From positions 1 through 64,000 of the forward strand of contig CANMHB010000001.1 of NCBI GenBank assembly GCA_947497485.1: DNA of 64,000 bases. Direction: 5' to 3'. Positions 16,656 to 26,400 of this stretch are shown one piece after another (the first letter of the stretch is position 1; the number at the start of each line of letters is the position of its first letter). The notes under the pieces are model-generated. The model worked only from the letters and a program-made list of their open reading frames with translations. It was not told where the DNA came from and ran no database searches. The position numbers were made by a program, and so were the translations under genes. The DNA is from Flavobacteriales bacterium. GTDB taxonomy: Bacteria; Bacteroidota; Bacteroidia; Flavobacteriales_D; Crocinitomicaceae.

Positions 16656-17135
16656 TCATAAAATCTTTTGAACTATTCTAGAAACAGCTGGACAGACCAA
16701 TGTGTTCTGACTTGTTAAATCTAAAATTTGATGCATATTTTTTCGGTCTGTATGAGGATACTCACGACAAGCTAACGGACGAACTTCGTAAATTTCACAT
16801 TTGTTGTCCGCGCCCAAAAAATGGCAAGGAGATTTTTGCAATACATAATCGTTTTCATCATCCATTTTAAGATAGGAGTCAATGAATTGAGATTCCTTCA
16901 TTCTCAGATGTTTTGCAATTCTTCGAATATCTGCATCCCTAAAAATCGGACTTGTTGTTTTACAACAATTGGCGCAAGTCAGGCAATCCATTTTTTTAAA
17001 CTCATAATCATGAGATTTATGAAATTTCTGATCCAAATCCTTAGGCTTCGACTGCTTCCACTTTTTGAACGTCTTTTTAGTCAAGTCAAGCTGCTGTTTG
17101 GCCTGGTTTAAAGATTCTCTATCTAATTCATTCAA
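16656..17135 (-). CDS. YkgJ family cysteine-cluster protein
   Basis: 159 aa. Eight cysteines in the pattern of the family (zinc- or iron-binding CxCxxCC type): C51, C54, C57 and C58 in CLTCANCC, then C104, C113, C123 (RPLACREYP) and C148. A Lys/Gln-rich helix precedes them. Proteins of this group (formerly UPF0153) are predicted metal-binding with no firmly known role. The frame starts at a TTG (17135); the nearby ATG at 17131 is out of frame, so the start is uncertain. Its last 51 bases are duplicated upstream of the deacetylase gene. Confidence 0.85.
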   Translation of the reverse strand: MNELDRESLNQAKQQLDLTKKTFKKWKQSKPKDLDQKFHKSHDYEFKKMDCLTCANCCKTTSPIFRDADIRRIAKHLRMKESQFIDSYLKMDDENDYVLQKSPCHFLGADNKCEIYEVRPLACREYPHTDRKNMHQILDLTSQNTLVCPAVSRIVQKIL

Positions 17136-17193
17136 ATTTTAACAATGATTTAAAACAAACGTAATTTAGTCAATTAAAACAAGCTTTTAATCT

Positions 17194-17838
17194 CTATTTC
17201 ATAAACGCATACATTAGAATGTTCGCACCCATTTGCAGTGCCTGTTTGCGTTTGTCCGATGGATCGTTGTGAACTTGTGGATCTTCCCAGCCATCGCTCA
17301 AATCCGTTTCATAGGTATACAAACAAAGTAAGCGTCCATTTTCAATAATACCAAATGCCTGAGGGCGTTTACCGTCATGCTCATGAATTTTTGGTAGACC
17401 ATTGAATTTGTATTTCTGATTAAAAATCGGATGGTTGGAAGGCAATTCCACCAACTGATTATTTGGAAAGACTTTTTTCAGTTCAACTCGAATAAATTCA
17501 TCCATTCCGTAATTATCGTCGATGTGTAAAAAACCACCTGCCAACAAATAATTCCTAAGGTTTTCAGCCTCAGCTTTGGAGAAAACGACATTTCCATGTC
17601 CAGTCATGTGTATCATCGGATACAAATACAAATCTTTACTTCCAACTTCGACATAAGGAACGTCTTTGGAAATATTGGTTCCAAGTTCTTTATTACAGTA
17701 TGAAATCAAATTAGGCAAAGCCGTTGGATTCGCATAGTAATCTCCACCTCCACTATATTTAAGCACAGCCAATTGATACGTTCCTTGTGCAAAAAAAATA
17801 AACGGAAATAATATCAATACAAGTATCAGAATACGCAT
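17194..17838 (-). CDS. DUF4159 domain secreted protein
   Basis: 214 aa from the ATG at 17838 with a signal peptide (MRILILVLILFPFIFFAQG). The mature protein is one DUF4159 domain: YSGGGDYYANPTALPNL near the start, IHMTGHGNVVF, LRNYLLAGGFLHIDDNYG and LYTYETDLSDGWEDP. The domain has a glutamine-amidotransferase-like fold by family knowledge; the function is unknown. An in-frame extension of 61 codons to 18021 runs through the EamA gene, and the TAAATTTG box at 17842-17849 confirms the shorter start. The predicted mRNA is leaderless. Confidence 0.88.
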   Translation of the reverse strand: MRILILVLILFPFIFFAQGTYQLAVLKYSGGGDYYANPTALPNLISYCNKELGTNISKDVPYVEVGSKDLYLYPMIHMTGHGNVVFSKAEAENLRNYLLAGGFLHIDDNYGMDEFIRVELKKVFPNNQLVELPSNHPIFNQKYKFNGLPKIHEHDGKRPQAFGIIENGRLLCLYTYETDLSDGWEDPQVHNDPSDKRKQALQMGANILMYAFMK

Positions 17839-17841
17839 GTT

Positions 17842-17849
17842 CAAATTTA
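17842..17849 (-). promoter_or_regulatory. TAnnTTTG -7 box abutting the DUF4159 gene start
   Basis: TAAATTTG, three bases (AAC), then ATG. It lies between the EamA stop (17862) and the DUF4159 ATG (17838). Confidence 0.6.
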
Positions 17850-17861
17850 CGAAATTGTCGA

Positions 17862-18728
17862 TTAATTCGAAAAATAAAGTAGACCTATCGCTAAAATCGA
17901 ACAAAGTAATCCTATCAATTTTAAGCGATTGATTTTCTCGCTGAAAAAGAGTAATCCAACAAAAGTTGACATTAAAACTACTGAAACATTGATTATAGAA
18001 AGAACAGTAGAGTCTTTCCATCCGGTTGATTGATAAGAACTAATCAAGAGATAAATGGAAAAGTAATTCGGAATTCCTAAAATTATTCCTGCTAAAAGAT
18101 TTTTAAACTGAAATTTTGTCTTTCTTTGAATCATTCGAATGACTAAAATGAATAAACCCAAACACCCTGCAATAGCTAAACCAATGGCCGAAAATAATGA
18201 AGGAGTTAAGGTTCCAAGAGCATTCTTCTGAGTGTAATTCAAAACGATATCCAATAAACCGCTTCCAAAAAATAGCAGCAATAACATCCACCAAGAACTT
18301 TGTTCATTTTTCTGATCTGATTTCATCCACGATACAGCTAGCACTCCAATGAATGCAAATAGAATTCCAGTAACTTTTAATAATCCAACTGATTCATTGT
18401 ATAAAAAAATCATTCCGAGTATTCCGGTGGCCATGCTCATTTTTGTTGCTACGGAAGTAATAGCCACACCATTTCGTTGTGAACTCAATCCAAGAATGAC
18501 AAACAATGAAATAAATAGAATCCCACTAATAAGTGCAAAAGGAATCCATCTCGTATCTACTAAATTATTTGGATCCCAACTGCTTGAATAAAGACCAAAA
18601 CCACAAATAGCAGCCGTAAAATAATTAAAAACAATTGCCTGAAAAGTATCAATACCAAATCGAACGAACAATTTGAAAATGGCAAAAATGACACTTGAGA
18701 ATAGAATGGCAAGAATTAATTCAATCAT
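17862..18728 (-). CDS. EamA/DMT-family transporter
   Basis: 288 aa with about ten membrane helices in two EamA-like halves of five (first half ~1-135, second ~145-288), a charged linker (MKSDQKNEQSS), and short cytoplasmic loops with basic residues (RMIQRKTK). Drug/metabolite transporter superfamily; the substrate is not predictable. The start overlaps the ribD stop by 4 nt, so it is coupled to riboflavin synthesis gene ribD. A role in flavin or precursor export would be speculation from context. Confidence 0.88.
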   Translation of the reverse strand: MIELILAILFSSVIFAIFKLFVRFGIDTFQAIVFNYFTAAICGFGLYSSSWDPNNLVDTRWIPFALISGILFISLFVILGLSSQRNGVAITSVATKMSMATGILGMIFLYNESVGLLKVTGILFAFIGVLAVSWMKSDQKNEQSSWWMLLLLFFGSGLLDIVLNYTQKNALGTLTPSLFSAIGLAIAGCLGLFILVIRMIQRKTKFQFKNLLAGIILGIPNYFSIYLLISSYQSTGWKDSTVLSIINVSVVLMSTFVGLLFFSEKINRLKLIGLLCSILAIGLLYFSN

Positions 18729-19756
18729 TTGCGATAGTAGATATAAACTTTATCCTCACCAAATTTATAGGAATCAGATGGGATTTTACTGATTACTGGA
18801 GCTTTTACGCCTTCGTTAAACCAAGTGTTTCCAACTAAAACGCGAGCTTCATCCCAGACATTATCAATAATAAAATATTGCAAGGTGCGACTTCCGCCTT
18901 CTACAAAAACGGATGAAATTCCTCGTTTGTATAATTCTTCTAAAATCTTGGAGGTGCTCGTTTCCGAAATTTTCACCCATTCTACGTTTTCTTTCTGGTC
19001 ATTTTTCAAGCGATTGAAAACAATCGTTGGTGCTTCATTTGAATAAATATTTTGGTCACCACTGATTTGCAACTGACTATCAATCACAATTCGAATCGGA
19101 TTACGACCATCGTATTCTCTTACTGTTAATGAAGGATTATCATTGATGATCGTGTTTCGACCGACAAGAATACTTTGTTCTTCACTACGCCATTTATGAA
19201 CGAGCGATTTGGTTGTTTCGGATGTAACCCAATTAATGCCAGAAGACGCTTCCCCTCTTATACGATCGATGTAACCATCTTGCGTTTGTGCCCATTTCAA
19301 TACTACGTATGGTCGCTGACGCTCATGGAATGTAAAAAATCGTTTATTTAGCCAACGGCATTCATTTTCCAAAACACCTTCAATGACTTCAATTCCGGCC
19401 CGCTTCAATCTGTCAATTCCCTTTCCGCTAACGGCAGGATTCGAATCACGGCAACCGATTACAACACGTTGGATTTTCTTCGAGATAATTAAATCCACAC
19501 AAGGAGGTGTTTTACCAAAATGAGAACAAGGTTCCAACGAGACATAAAGTGTAGCACTGGACAATAAATCTTCGTTTTCAACCTCATCAAAAGCATTTAC
19601 TTCTGCATGCGGACCACCAAATATTTTGTGGTATCCTTCACCTATAATCAAATCATTGGCAACAATTACGCAACCAACCATCGGATTCGGAGCGACGTAA
19701 CCACTTCCAATCGCAGCAAGTTCCAAACATCGTTGCATGAATTTTTCGTGCTCCAT
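18725..19756 (-). CDS. ribD: Bifunctional riboflavin deaminase/reductase RibD
   Basis: 343 aa. N-terminal deaminase with the zinc site HAE (50-52) and PCSHFGKTPPC (C77 and C86); C-terminal reductase with VVLKWAQTQDGYID (~150-163), GRNTIINDNPSLTVR and FVEGGSRTL near 290. It converts 2,5-diamino-6-ribosylamino-4-pyrimidinone phosphate to the ribitylamino-uracil in two steps of riboflavin synthesis. Full length. A TAACTTTG box ends 4 nt before the ATG. Followed by the overlapping EamA transporter gene. Confidence 0.96.
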   Translation of the reverse strand: MEHEKFMQRCLELAAIGSGYVAPNPMVGCVIVANDLIIGEGYHKIFGGPHAEVNAFDEVENEDLLSSATLYVSLEPCSHFGKTPPCVDLIISKKIQRVVIGCRDSNPAVSGKGIDRLKRAGIEVIEGVLENECRWLNKRFFTFHERQRPYVVLKWAQTQDGYIDRIRGEASSGINWVTSETTKSLVHKWRSEEQSILVGRNTIINDNPSLTVREYDGRNPIRIVIDSQLQISGDQNIYSNEAPTIVFNRLKNDQKENVEWVKISETSTSKILEELYKRGISSVFVEGGSRTLQYFIIDNVWDEARVLVGNTWFNEGVKAPVISKIPSDSYKFGEDKVYIYYRK

Positions 19757-19760
19757 TATG

Positions 19761-19768
19761 CAAAGTTA
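19761..19768 (-). promoter_or_regulatory. TAnnTTTG -7 box abutting ribD start
   Basis: TAACTTTG, four bases (CATA), then the ribD ATG. Confidence 0.6.
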
Positions 19769-19877
19769 AATTTATAATTGCAAAGAGTTAGCGAAATTAA
19801 ATAATCATAAGTCAAATTGATTTCTTTTTAATTTTACTAAAATCGAACACATCTTTTAACAGGCTTATTTAGTGATT

Positions 19878-20288
19878 ATGACAAAAATCAATTTAGTTTT
19901 AATTTCTATTCTTCTTAGTGTTTTTTCAAGCATAGCTCAGACATCAAAAGCACCTGAATTGGTGGTGCAAGAAAATCTGAATTTCTATAATAGTAGAAAC
20001 TTAGAAGGATTTATTAGTTCTTTTTCTGATAGTATTGTACTTTTTTCATTTGGAAAAGATTTGCCATTGGCAAAGGGTAAAGAGGAAATTAGGACCATTT
20101 ACGGAAAATTGTTTGATGAATCACCTAATCTTTATTCCACGATACTACACCGAGCTACAATTGGAAACAAAGTCATAGACCACGAATCGATAGTTGGCAG
20201 AAGAGGAAAAACCGACCCAATAGAAATGGTTATGATTTATGAAATTAAATATGATAAAATAATCAAAATGACTATTTTAAGAGAGTAA
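19878..20288 (+). CDS. Secreted NTF2/SnoaL-like protein
   Basis: 136 aa from ATG 19878 (an in-frame GTG at 19872 is less likely). Signal peptide MTKINLVLISILLSVFSSIAQ. The mature part looks like a NTF2-like fold: VVQENLNFYNSRNLEGFISSFSDSIVLFSF, a helix with KGKEEIRTIYGKLF, then beta strands ending in KIIKMTILRE. The steroid-delta-isomerase/SnoaL group binds small hydrophobic ligands; no catalytic residues can be assigned. Single gene. Confidence 0.75.
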   Translation: MTKINLVLISILLSVFSSIAQTSKAPELVVQENLNFYNSRNLEGFISSFSDSIVLFSFGKDLPLAKGKEEIRTIYGKLFDESPNLYSTILHRATIGNKVIDHESIVGRRGKTDPIEMVMIYEIKYDKIIKMTILRE

Positions 20289-20370
20289 ATCGTAAACAAA
20301 TGAATTTGATTAATTAAAAAATGAAATAAATTCTTTCTAATTTTATTAGTACTTAATTTTTGTCAAACAG

Positions 20371-20943
20371 ATGGAAAAAATCAAAAACTACTTTTTAAGA
20401 ATGAAATATTTCGTTCAACGAGTTTATCGTCTTACATTGCGTTATGAAAAACAGGAAAAATTAGTTTGGAAAGACTTAAAATTTCTTCATAAGGATGCCG
20501 AATGGCGATCAGGTATTTATGAACAAGAAAAAACAATTGAAACTGTTTTCGAAATAGCTCCCGAAAAAGCGGGTATTTTCTATTACATGATTTACGAAGG
20601 CTGTTATCATTGCAGGGTTAAAATATTGGAAAATTTTCCCAATGAATTCACTTCGGAATTATTTATTTTGGCTGCTCATTTTAATAATTTGCTAAAAAAT
20701 GGGGTAGTAATCGTAAATGTTCATAGCCAATATGTCGAATACCATCAAAAGAAAGACATTCTTATACCACTTTTATATTCGAGTGAGATCTATGGTCAAT
20801 TGATGCAACATTTCAATGTTTCTAAAGACATTTACGCAGCATTTCAAAGGTTGGTAGTTGAACAAGAGGCTCCCGCTATTATAATCGCTGATTTGTTGAA
20901 AGAGAAAAAAGAAAATGAAGATGAAGATGAAAAAGAAGGTTAA
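20371..20943 (+). CDS. Conserved-type cytoplasmic protein, unknown
   Basis: 190 aa; family not recognised. A basic, Tyr-rich start (MEKIKNYFLRMKYFVQRVYRL) is followed by an alpha/beta core: KTIETVFEIAPEKAGIFYYM, a region with two close cysteines (GCYHC), helix FTSELFILAAHFNNLLKNG and strand VVIVNVHSQYVEY. The tail is acidic and low-complexity (KEKKENEDEDEKEG). The alternation of strands and helices vaguely recalls YbjN-like proteins, but I cannot support that. No signal peptide or membrane helix. Very AT-rich flanks; not in an operon. Confidence 0.65.
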   Translation: MEKIKNYFLRMKYFVQRVYRLTLRYEKQEKLVWKDLKFLHKDAEWRSGIYEQEKTIETVFEIAPEKAGIFYYMIYEGCYHCRVKILENFPNEFTSELFILAAHFNNLLKNGVVIVNVHSQYVEYHQKKDILIPLLYSSEIYGQLMQHFNVSKDIYAAFQRLVVEQEAPAIIIADLLKEKKENEDEDEKEG

Positions 20944-21073
20944 TAAAAATAACAACATCTATATAATTTTTGAAATTATACTTGGTAATTTTTGACAACA
21001 TAAAGATTATAATCATTAATCGAAATTTTTAATTTAGTAAAATAACCTAAAACTAATTGTATCATCCTAAAAT

Positions 21074-21895
21074 ATGGAAAACACAGAATACCAAGTAATT
21101 AAACGTATTTTATTAACTTTCACTTTCATAATTTTATTTTCTTTTTTGTGGGTAAAAAGTCACATTCTTTCTAATTTTTTATCATGGTATACGACATTGT
21201 TCATTTTTGTCGCAGGGTTTATTTTATTAATTATTGGTAATTTTTTTTTAAAAGAAAAATATACAATTAAACGATATAAAAATAAAGCCATTATATCCAC
21301 TCATATTCTTGCTGATTTCATTAAATATTTGGGTATTTTATCAATCGCTTTTAGTTTCGCATCCTTATTTTTAAAATCAATTGATGTCGATTTAAACGAA
21401 GCTGATGATTACGTATTTAAAATTCTGATGATATTTTTGCAAGTATTATTATCATTTATTTTTTTTACAATAATTTCTGGATTATCTCAACGTTTAAAAT
21501 ATTCGATAAATGATAAAATCATTATTGATTTAGATTTAATAAGTTACGATAACCCATTGAATAATGAAAATAATATTTTTCTTAAAAAGGAAATTATTGA
21601 AATAATACATTTAAAAGAATTTTTATCTAATGATAACCAATTTTCGGAAGATTCTTTTTCTCTAAATATTTTTATCTTCATAAGAGAAAATGACGAAAAA
21701 ATCAAAAGTTTTGAATTACTAACAGATGCAATGAATGTAGATCAAAAATTATTAGTGAAAATCTTAACAGAATTTAGTTATATCATCATCCAGAAATCTA
21801 AATACCAAGATGATGACATATATTGGGAAGGGCATAATTTCAAAGATGGCTATTTATTTAAGAAAAAAGAAAATAAAACCGAAATATCAAGCTAG
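21074..21895 (+). CDS. Four-helix membrane protein with C-terminal soluble domain, unknown
   Basis: 273 aa; family not recognised. Membrane helices at ~12-28, 34-54, 76-96 and 110-135, with a basic loop between helices 2 and 3 (KEKYTIKRYKNK). The C-terminal ~130 residues are hydrophilic and Lys/Glu/Asn-rich with strand-like segments (DKIIIDLDLISYD, FSLNIFIFIRE). Strongly AT-rich. It converges with the photolyase gene, with 2 bp between stop codons. Could be an integral membrane sensor or orphan. Confidence 0.65.
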   Translation: MENTEYQVIKRILLTFTFIILFSFLWVKSHILSNFLSWYTTLFIFVAGFILLIIGNFFLKEKYTIKRYKNKAIISTHILADFIKYLGILSIAFSFASLFLKSIDVDLNEADDYVFKILMIFLQVLLSFIFFTIISGLSQRLKYSINDKIIIDLDLISYDNPLNNENNIFLKKEIIEIIHLKEFLSNDNQFSEDSFSLNIFIFIRENDEKIKSFELLTDAMNVDQKLLVKILTEFSYIIIQKSKYQDDDIYWEGHNFKDGYLFKKKENKTEISS

Positions 21896-21897
21896 AA

Positions 21898-23358
21898 TTA
21901 CTTTTGAGAAACATGCTTTTCGAGTATCAATAGACCATTCTCTTTCGAGTATTTTGATTTTTTAATAGTGTGCATTAAAGACGATGCGTATTTTCGGGTG
22001 GACTCGATGTCAACGATCGGATTTGGATAATCAACTCCAATTTTACAATTATAAAATGTTTGTTCCATTTCGTTCATTTTCCAAGGTTCATGAATCAAAC
22101 TGGCTGGAACATCTTTTAACTCTGGAAGCCATTTTTTGATAAATTCCCCATCTGGATCATGTTCCTCGGAATTTTTTACTGGATTATATATTCGAAGGGT
22201 ATTCACACCCGTCAATCCTGCTTGCATTTGAATTTGCGGATAGTGAATTCCCGGTTCATAATCTAAAAACTGTCGCGCCAAAAAATGAAGTTCTCTCCAA
22301 TCCTGCCATAGATTATGAACAAAAAAAGATACAACCATAGCTCGCATTCTAAAATTTAAATAACCAGTCGCAACAACGCAACGCATACAAGCATCAACAA
22401 GCGGAACGCCAGTCATGCCTTGCTGCCAAGCCTTAATTAATTGATCATTTCTTGATTTTCCTAAATCTTCAAATGCCGAATTAACTGCCCGAAATTCCAT
22501 TTCACATTCCGTTTCAAATTTTTGAATGAAATGACAATGCCAATGCAAACGTGAAATAAAATTGGATATGGAACGATTATTCCCTCCCCTATTCTTTGCT
22601 TCAATTGCCATCTGATAAACCATTCGTATTGATAAATTACCATATGCTAAATAAGGAGAAAATCGACTACAAGATGTTCGAGAAGCCAACGGTTTGGAAA
22701 TGTGCCTACTGTAATTTATATGTCGTTGATCAAAAAAACTTTTAGCATATTTCCAAGCTTTTTGCTCTCCTCCGGGTTGAAAATTTTGGTCATTGATTTT
22801 TATACTTTCTGATAATTTTTCAAGTGAAAATAGATTTTCAATTTCAGCTGTTAATTTTATTGAATTCAATTTAACAAGCTCATTTCGCACGATTGGTTGA
22901 TGCATAAATTGCATCCATTTTTTATCCCAATCATTTCTATTCTTTATTCCTCTTAACACTCCATTTGATTGACATTCATGCCAAATTATTCCTTTTGATT
23001 TAAAGAATTCTTTCAAATGTAAATCTCTTTTAAAACTAAGTCCATTTCCTGTTTCCTGATGAGAGAAAATATGAGAAATAGTATAATTGTCAGTTAGATT
23101 CTGAAATACTCCAACTGCATTTCCAACTAATATGTTCAAATACTGATTTTTCCCGAGCTGCTCAGACAAATCAATTAATGACTGATAAACAAATCGCCAA
23201 TGACGATCATCAGAATCATGGTGATTGATTAAATCAGGTTCAAAAATATAAAGTAAAATCGTTGGGAGTCCTGACTCAATTCCCAAATTTAAAGGTTCAT
23301 GGTCTTGAAAACGTAAATCTCGCTTAAACCAAATAATATTTACTTTTTCTGGAAACAC
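21898..23358 (-). CDS. Photolyase/cryptochrome family flavoprotein
   Basis: 486 aa with a GTG start. N-terminal antenna alpha/beta domain ([16 protein letters not shown]) and C-terminal FAD-binding domain with [18 protein letters not shown] (~230-247), [22 protein letters not shown] and [19 protein letters not shown]. Class I photolyases repair cyclobutane dimers in blue light; relatives are photoreceptors. The segment that is NNGGWQW-like in E. coli PhrB reads [13 protein letters not shown] here, so a flavin-proximal Asn and the Trp pair are not conserved. The family is certain; repair activity is not. Single gene, convergent with the membrane protein at 21895. Confidence 0.88.
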   Translation of the reverse strand: MFPEKVNIIWFKRDLRFQDHEPLNLGIESGLPTILLYIFEPDLINHHDSDDRHWRFVYQSLIDLSEQLGKNQYLNILVGNAVGVFQNLTDNYTISHIFSHQETGNGLSFKRDLHLKEFFKSKGIIWHECQSNGVLRGIKNRNDWDKKWMQFMHQPIVRNELVKLNSIKLTAEIENLFSLEKLSESIKINDQNFQPGGEQKAWKYAKSFFDQRHINYSRHISKPLASRTSCSRFSPYLAYGNLSIRMVYQMAIEAKNRGGNNRSISNFISRLHWHCHFIQKFETECEMEFRAVNSAFEDLGKSRNDQLIKAWQQGMTGVPLVDACMRCVVATGYLNFRMRAMVVSFFVHNLWQDWRELHFLARQFLDYEPGIHYPQIQMQAGLTGVNTLRIYNPVKNSEEHDPDGEFIKKWLPELKDVPASLIHEPWKMNEMEQTFYNCKIGVDYPNPIVDIESTRKYASSLMHTIKKSKYSKENGLLILEKHVSQK

Positions 23359-23401
23359 TTAGAACTAACACCTGAAATCGCGATTGGTTTGAGTAAACTC
23401 A

Positions 23402-23440
23402 AATAAAAAAAGGTTGTCCCGAAGAACAACCTTTAAAAAT
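23402..23440 (-). terminator. Rho-independent terminator after secDF
   Basis: AAAGGTTGT (23409-23417) pairs with ACAACCTTT (23426-23434); on the minus strand the hairpin is followed by a run of T (TTTTTTTATTT). It lies 20 nt after the secDF stop. Confidence 0.85.
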
Positions 23441-23455
23441 TACTTATTTCTTGAA

Positions 23456-26400
23456 TTACGCTTTCAGACGCTTAGAGAAATCAATCAAGATTGGTGTAGC
23501 TACACAAAGTGAAGAATACGTCCCAATTATTACTCCAACTAATAAAGCGAAAAGGAATCCTTTAATTGCAGGTCCACCAAAAATAAACATGATTAATACA
23601 ACTACAAATAAAATCATTGAAGTATTAAACGTTCTACTCAAGGTTGTATTCAATGATTGATTTATAATTTCGTAATGGTGATCATCTGGACCGCTTTTAC
23701 GTAAATTTTCACGAATCCTATCAAAAACAATTACGGTATCATTCATTGAGTATCCGATAACCGTCAAAATTGCAGCAATGAAAGCTTGATTAACATCCAA
23801 ACTGAATGGAAGGAATCCATGTAGTAAAGAGAAAATAGAAATTACAAAGAATGCGTCGTGAGCCAAACCAACGATTGCTCCGATGGAATACTGCCAGTGA
23901 CCAAAACGTAATAAAATGTAGGCAAAAATAGCAATCAAAGAAAGTGAGATCGCAATTGCAGATGATGTCCACAACTCACTTGAAATCGAGGCTGCTATAC
24001 TTCTCGATTCCACGACTTGATAATTACCTAGACGATCTTTACAAGCGGAAAGCCCTTCGTTTAGTTTTTCATTAACTTCTTTGTTTGCACCATCTTTTTT
24101 CAATAGGTAGTTCGTAATGATTTCAACATTGTAGTCATTTGATTTTGTTTTCAAGTCGATGGATGCCACCTCTTTATTCTCAACAAAAACTTTTGAAAGA
24201 TTTGCACGGATGTATTCAATATCTGCTTTTTTCTCGAATTTAACAACGAATGTACGTCCACCCGTAAACTCAACACTTTGCTTCAAGCTTCGCGTAAATA
24301 AACTGATTACACCTAGAATCGTAACAGAGATTGAGAAAATGTAAAAGTATTTTCTTTTACCAACCCAATCAAACTTGAAATTCTGGAATAGACCTTTCGA
24401 GAAATTCGTATTGAATGAAATTGACTTCCCTTTGGACAACCATGAGTGGATAACCAACTCAGAAATAATGATTGCAGAGAACATTGAAGTAAAAATACCA
24501 ATGATCAAAGTCGTAGCAAATGACTCAATTTCACCTGTTCCAAAAATCTTCAAGATAATCGCAACCAATAAGTGTGTTACGTTTGCATCAATGATTGATG
24601 GTAAAGCTTTTTTGAAACCGACATCTATCGAAGAAGACAAATCAAGACCACGATTTTGCTCTTCACGAATACGTTCGAAAATTAGAATGTTCGCATCGAC
24701 CGCTGTACCAATCGTTAAAACGATACCCGCAATACCAGCTAATGTTAAAACCGCACCGAAAGATGCCAAACATCCAAAGATAAATACGACGTTTATTGTC
24801 AAAGCAATATTCGCGGCTAATCCTGCTTTGCCGTAATAGAAGTACATATAAATTAATACCGCCAAAAATGCAAAAGCAAAGGAAATTAATCCTGCACTCG
24901 AGTTTTCTTTACCGATTGTTGGACCAACCTTTTGTAATTCTTTGATAACACAAGGAGCTGGAAGTGCTCCACCATTTAAAAGACCTGCTAAGTCCTCAGC
25001 TTCTTCGAAAGTGAAGTTCCCGGAAATTTGCGTACTACCATTCGTGATAGGATTGATTACTCTTGGTGCACTATAAACAACGTTGTCCATTGTAATTGCA
25101 ACAATGCGATCTTTATTCTCCGATGTCATTCTTCCCCACTCGTCAGCTCCATCTGGAGTCATTTCAAGATTTACTGTGATTTTACCATCACGCTGATCGT
25201 AACCCGTTTGTGCCTTATCAATGTGCGAACCATTTACACGTGCTTTTCCGCCATCTGGTACTCGACAAGCATATAAAATATAAGCCTTCTTCTTAACCTT
25301 TTCACTGATCTGCTCTGGTTCTGCTGACCACATAAATTTCAAATCAGGAGGAAATACAGACATTACATCTTTTCTCTTTAAAATTTCATCGATTTTAGCC
25401 TTATCGTTTTTCTCTGGGTTATCATCAGCGAAAGCAAAACCCATTTCAAAATCCAAATTACCGCGAGATTGAAGCAATTGCGCTAAGCCTTTTTTCTTTC
25501 CAAGTGTATTAGTCAACGACAATGACTCATCTTCACTTTTAAGTGAATCGGTTTTTAAAGTATCAACTTTTGTGGAATCCGTTTCCTCCAACAATTCATC
25601 GACCTCTACTTCATCTCTAAGTGAAATGTTAGCAGCCTCTGCCCACTGACTTTGAATCATACTCATTGTATACGTTTCAAAGAATTCAAGATTTGCCGTA
25701 GACTGTAATTTCTGAGCAACTGTGTTTTCATCTTGAACACCCGGAAGTTCAATGTAGAGTCGGTTTGAAGAAAGATCTTTTTGAATATTCGGTTGTGCTA
25801 CACCAAATTGGTTAATACGACGACTCATGATTTGTTCTACCCCATCTAATGATGAAGCAACAAGCTTTCTAAAATAAGATTCAACCTCAGCATCGGTTGA
25901 CTTTATACCAAGGCCTTCACCCTTCAAAGCATAACTCAAAGGAACATTTCCATTGGCCTTTTTGTATGTTTCAATGAATGTAGATAAAAAGTCTCCACCT
26001 TTTGAATTATGAATGTAAACAGCTTTTTCAAAAGGCTTAACAAATTTCAAATCTCTCGGATTCTTAGCGTGATTTTTAATTAATTCCGGAATGGATATTT
26101 CCAAAGTAACACTCATTCCTCCAACTAAGTCTAATCCAAAAGCCAACGAACGCTTTTTTACCACTTTGAAGCTTGAACCTATGATCGGATAAACACCTTG
26201 ATCACCTTCACTTTTATCTTTTAAAATATTGTTCATTACAGAAGCCTTGGCTAGTTCATAGCCCTCTGGTGTGTCAAAATGAACGTAAACACCATTTACT
26301 TCTGTACTATCACCTGTTTCTGCCGCTTTCTTTTTTAATTGATTTGCAATTGCAGTAGCCGTTTTTTCCGCGTCATTCTCAACACTTGTCGCTACCCATG

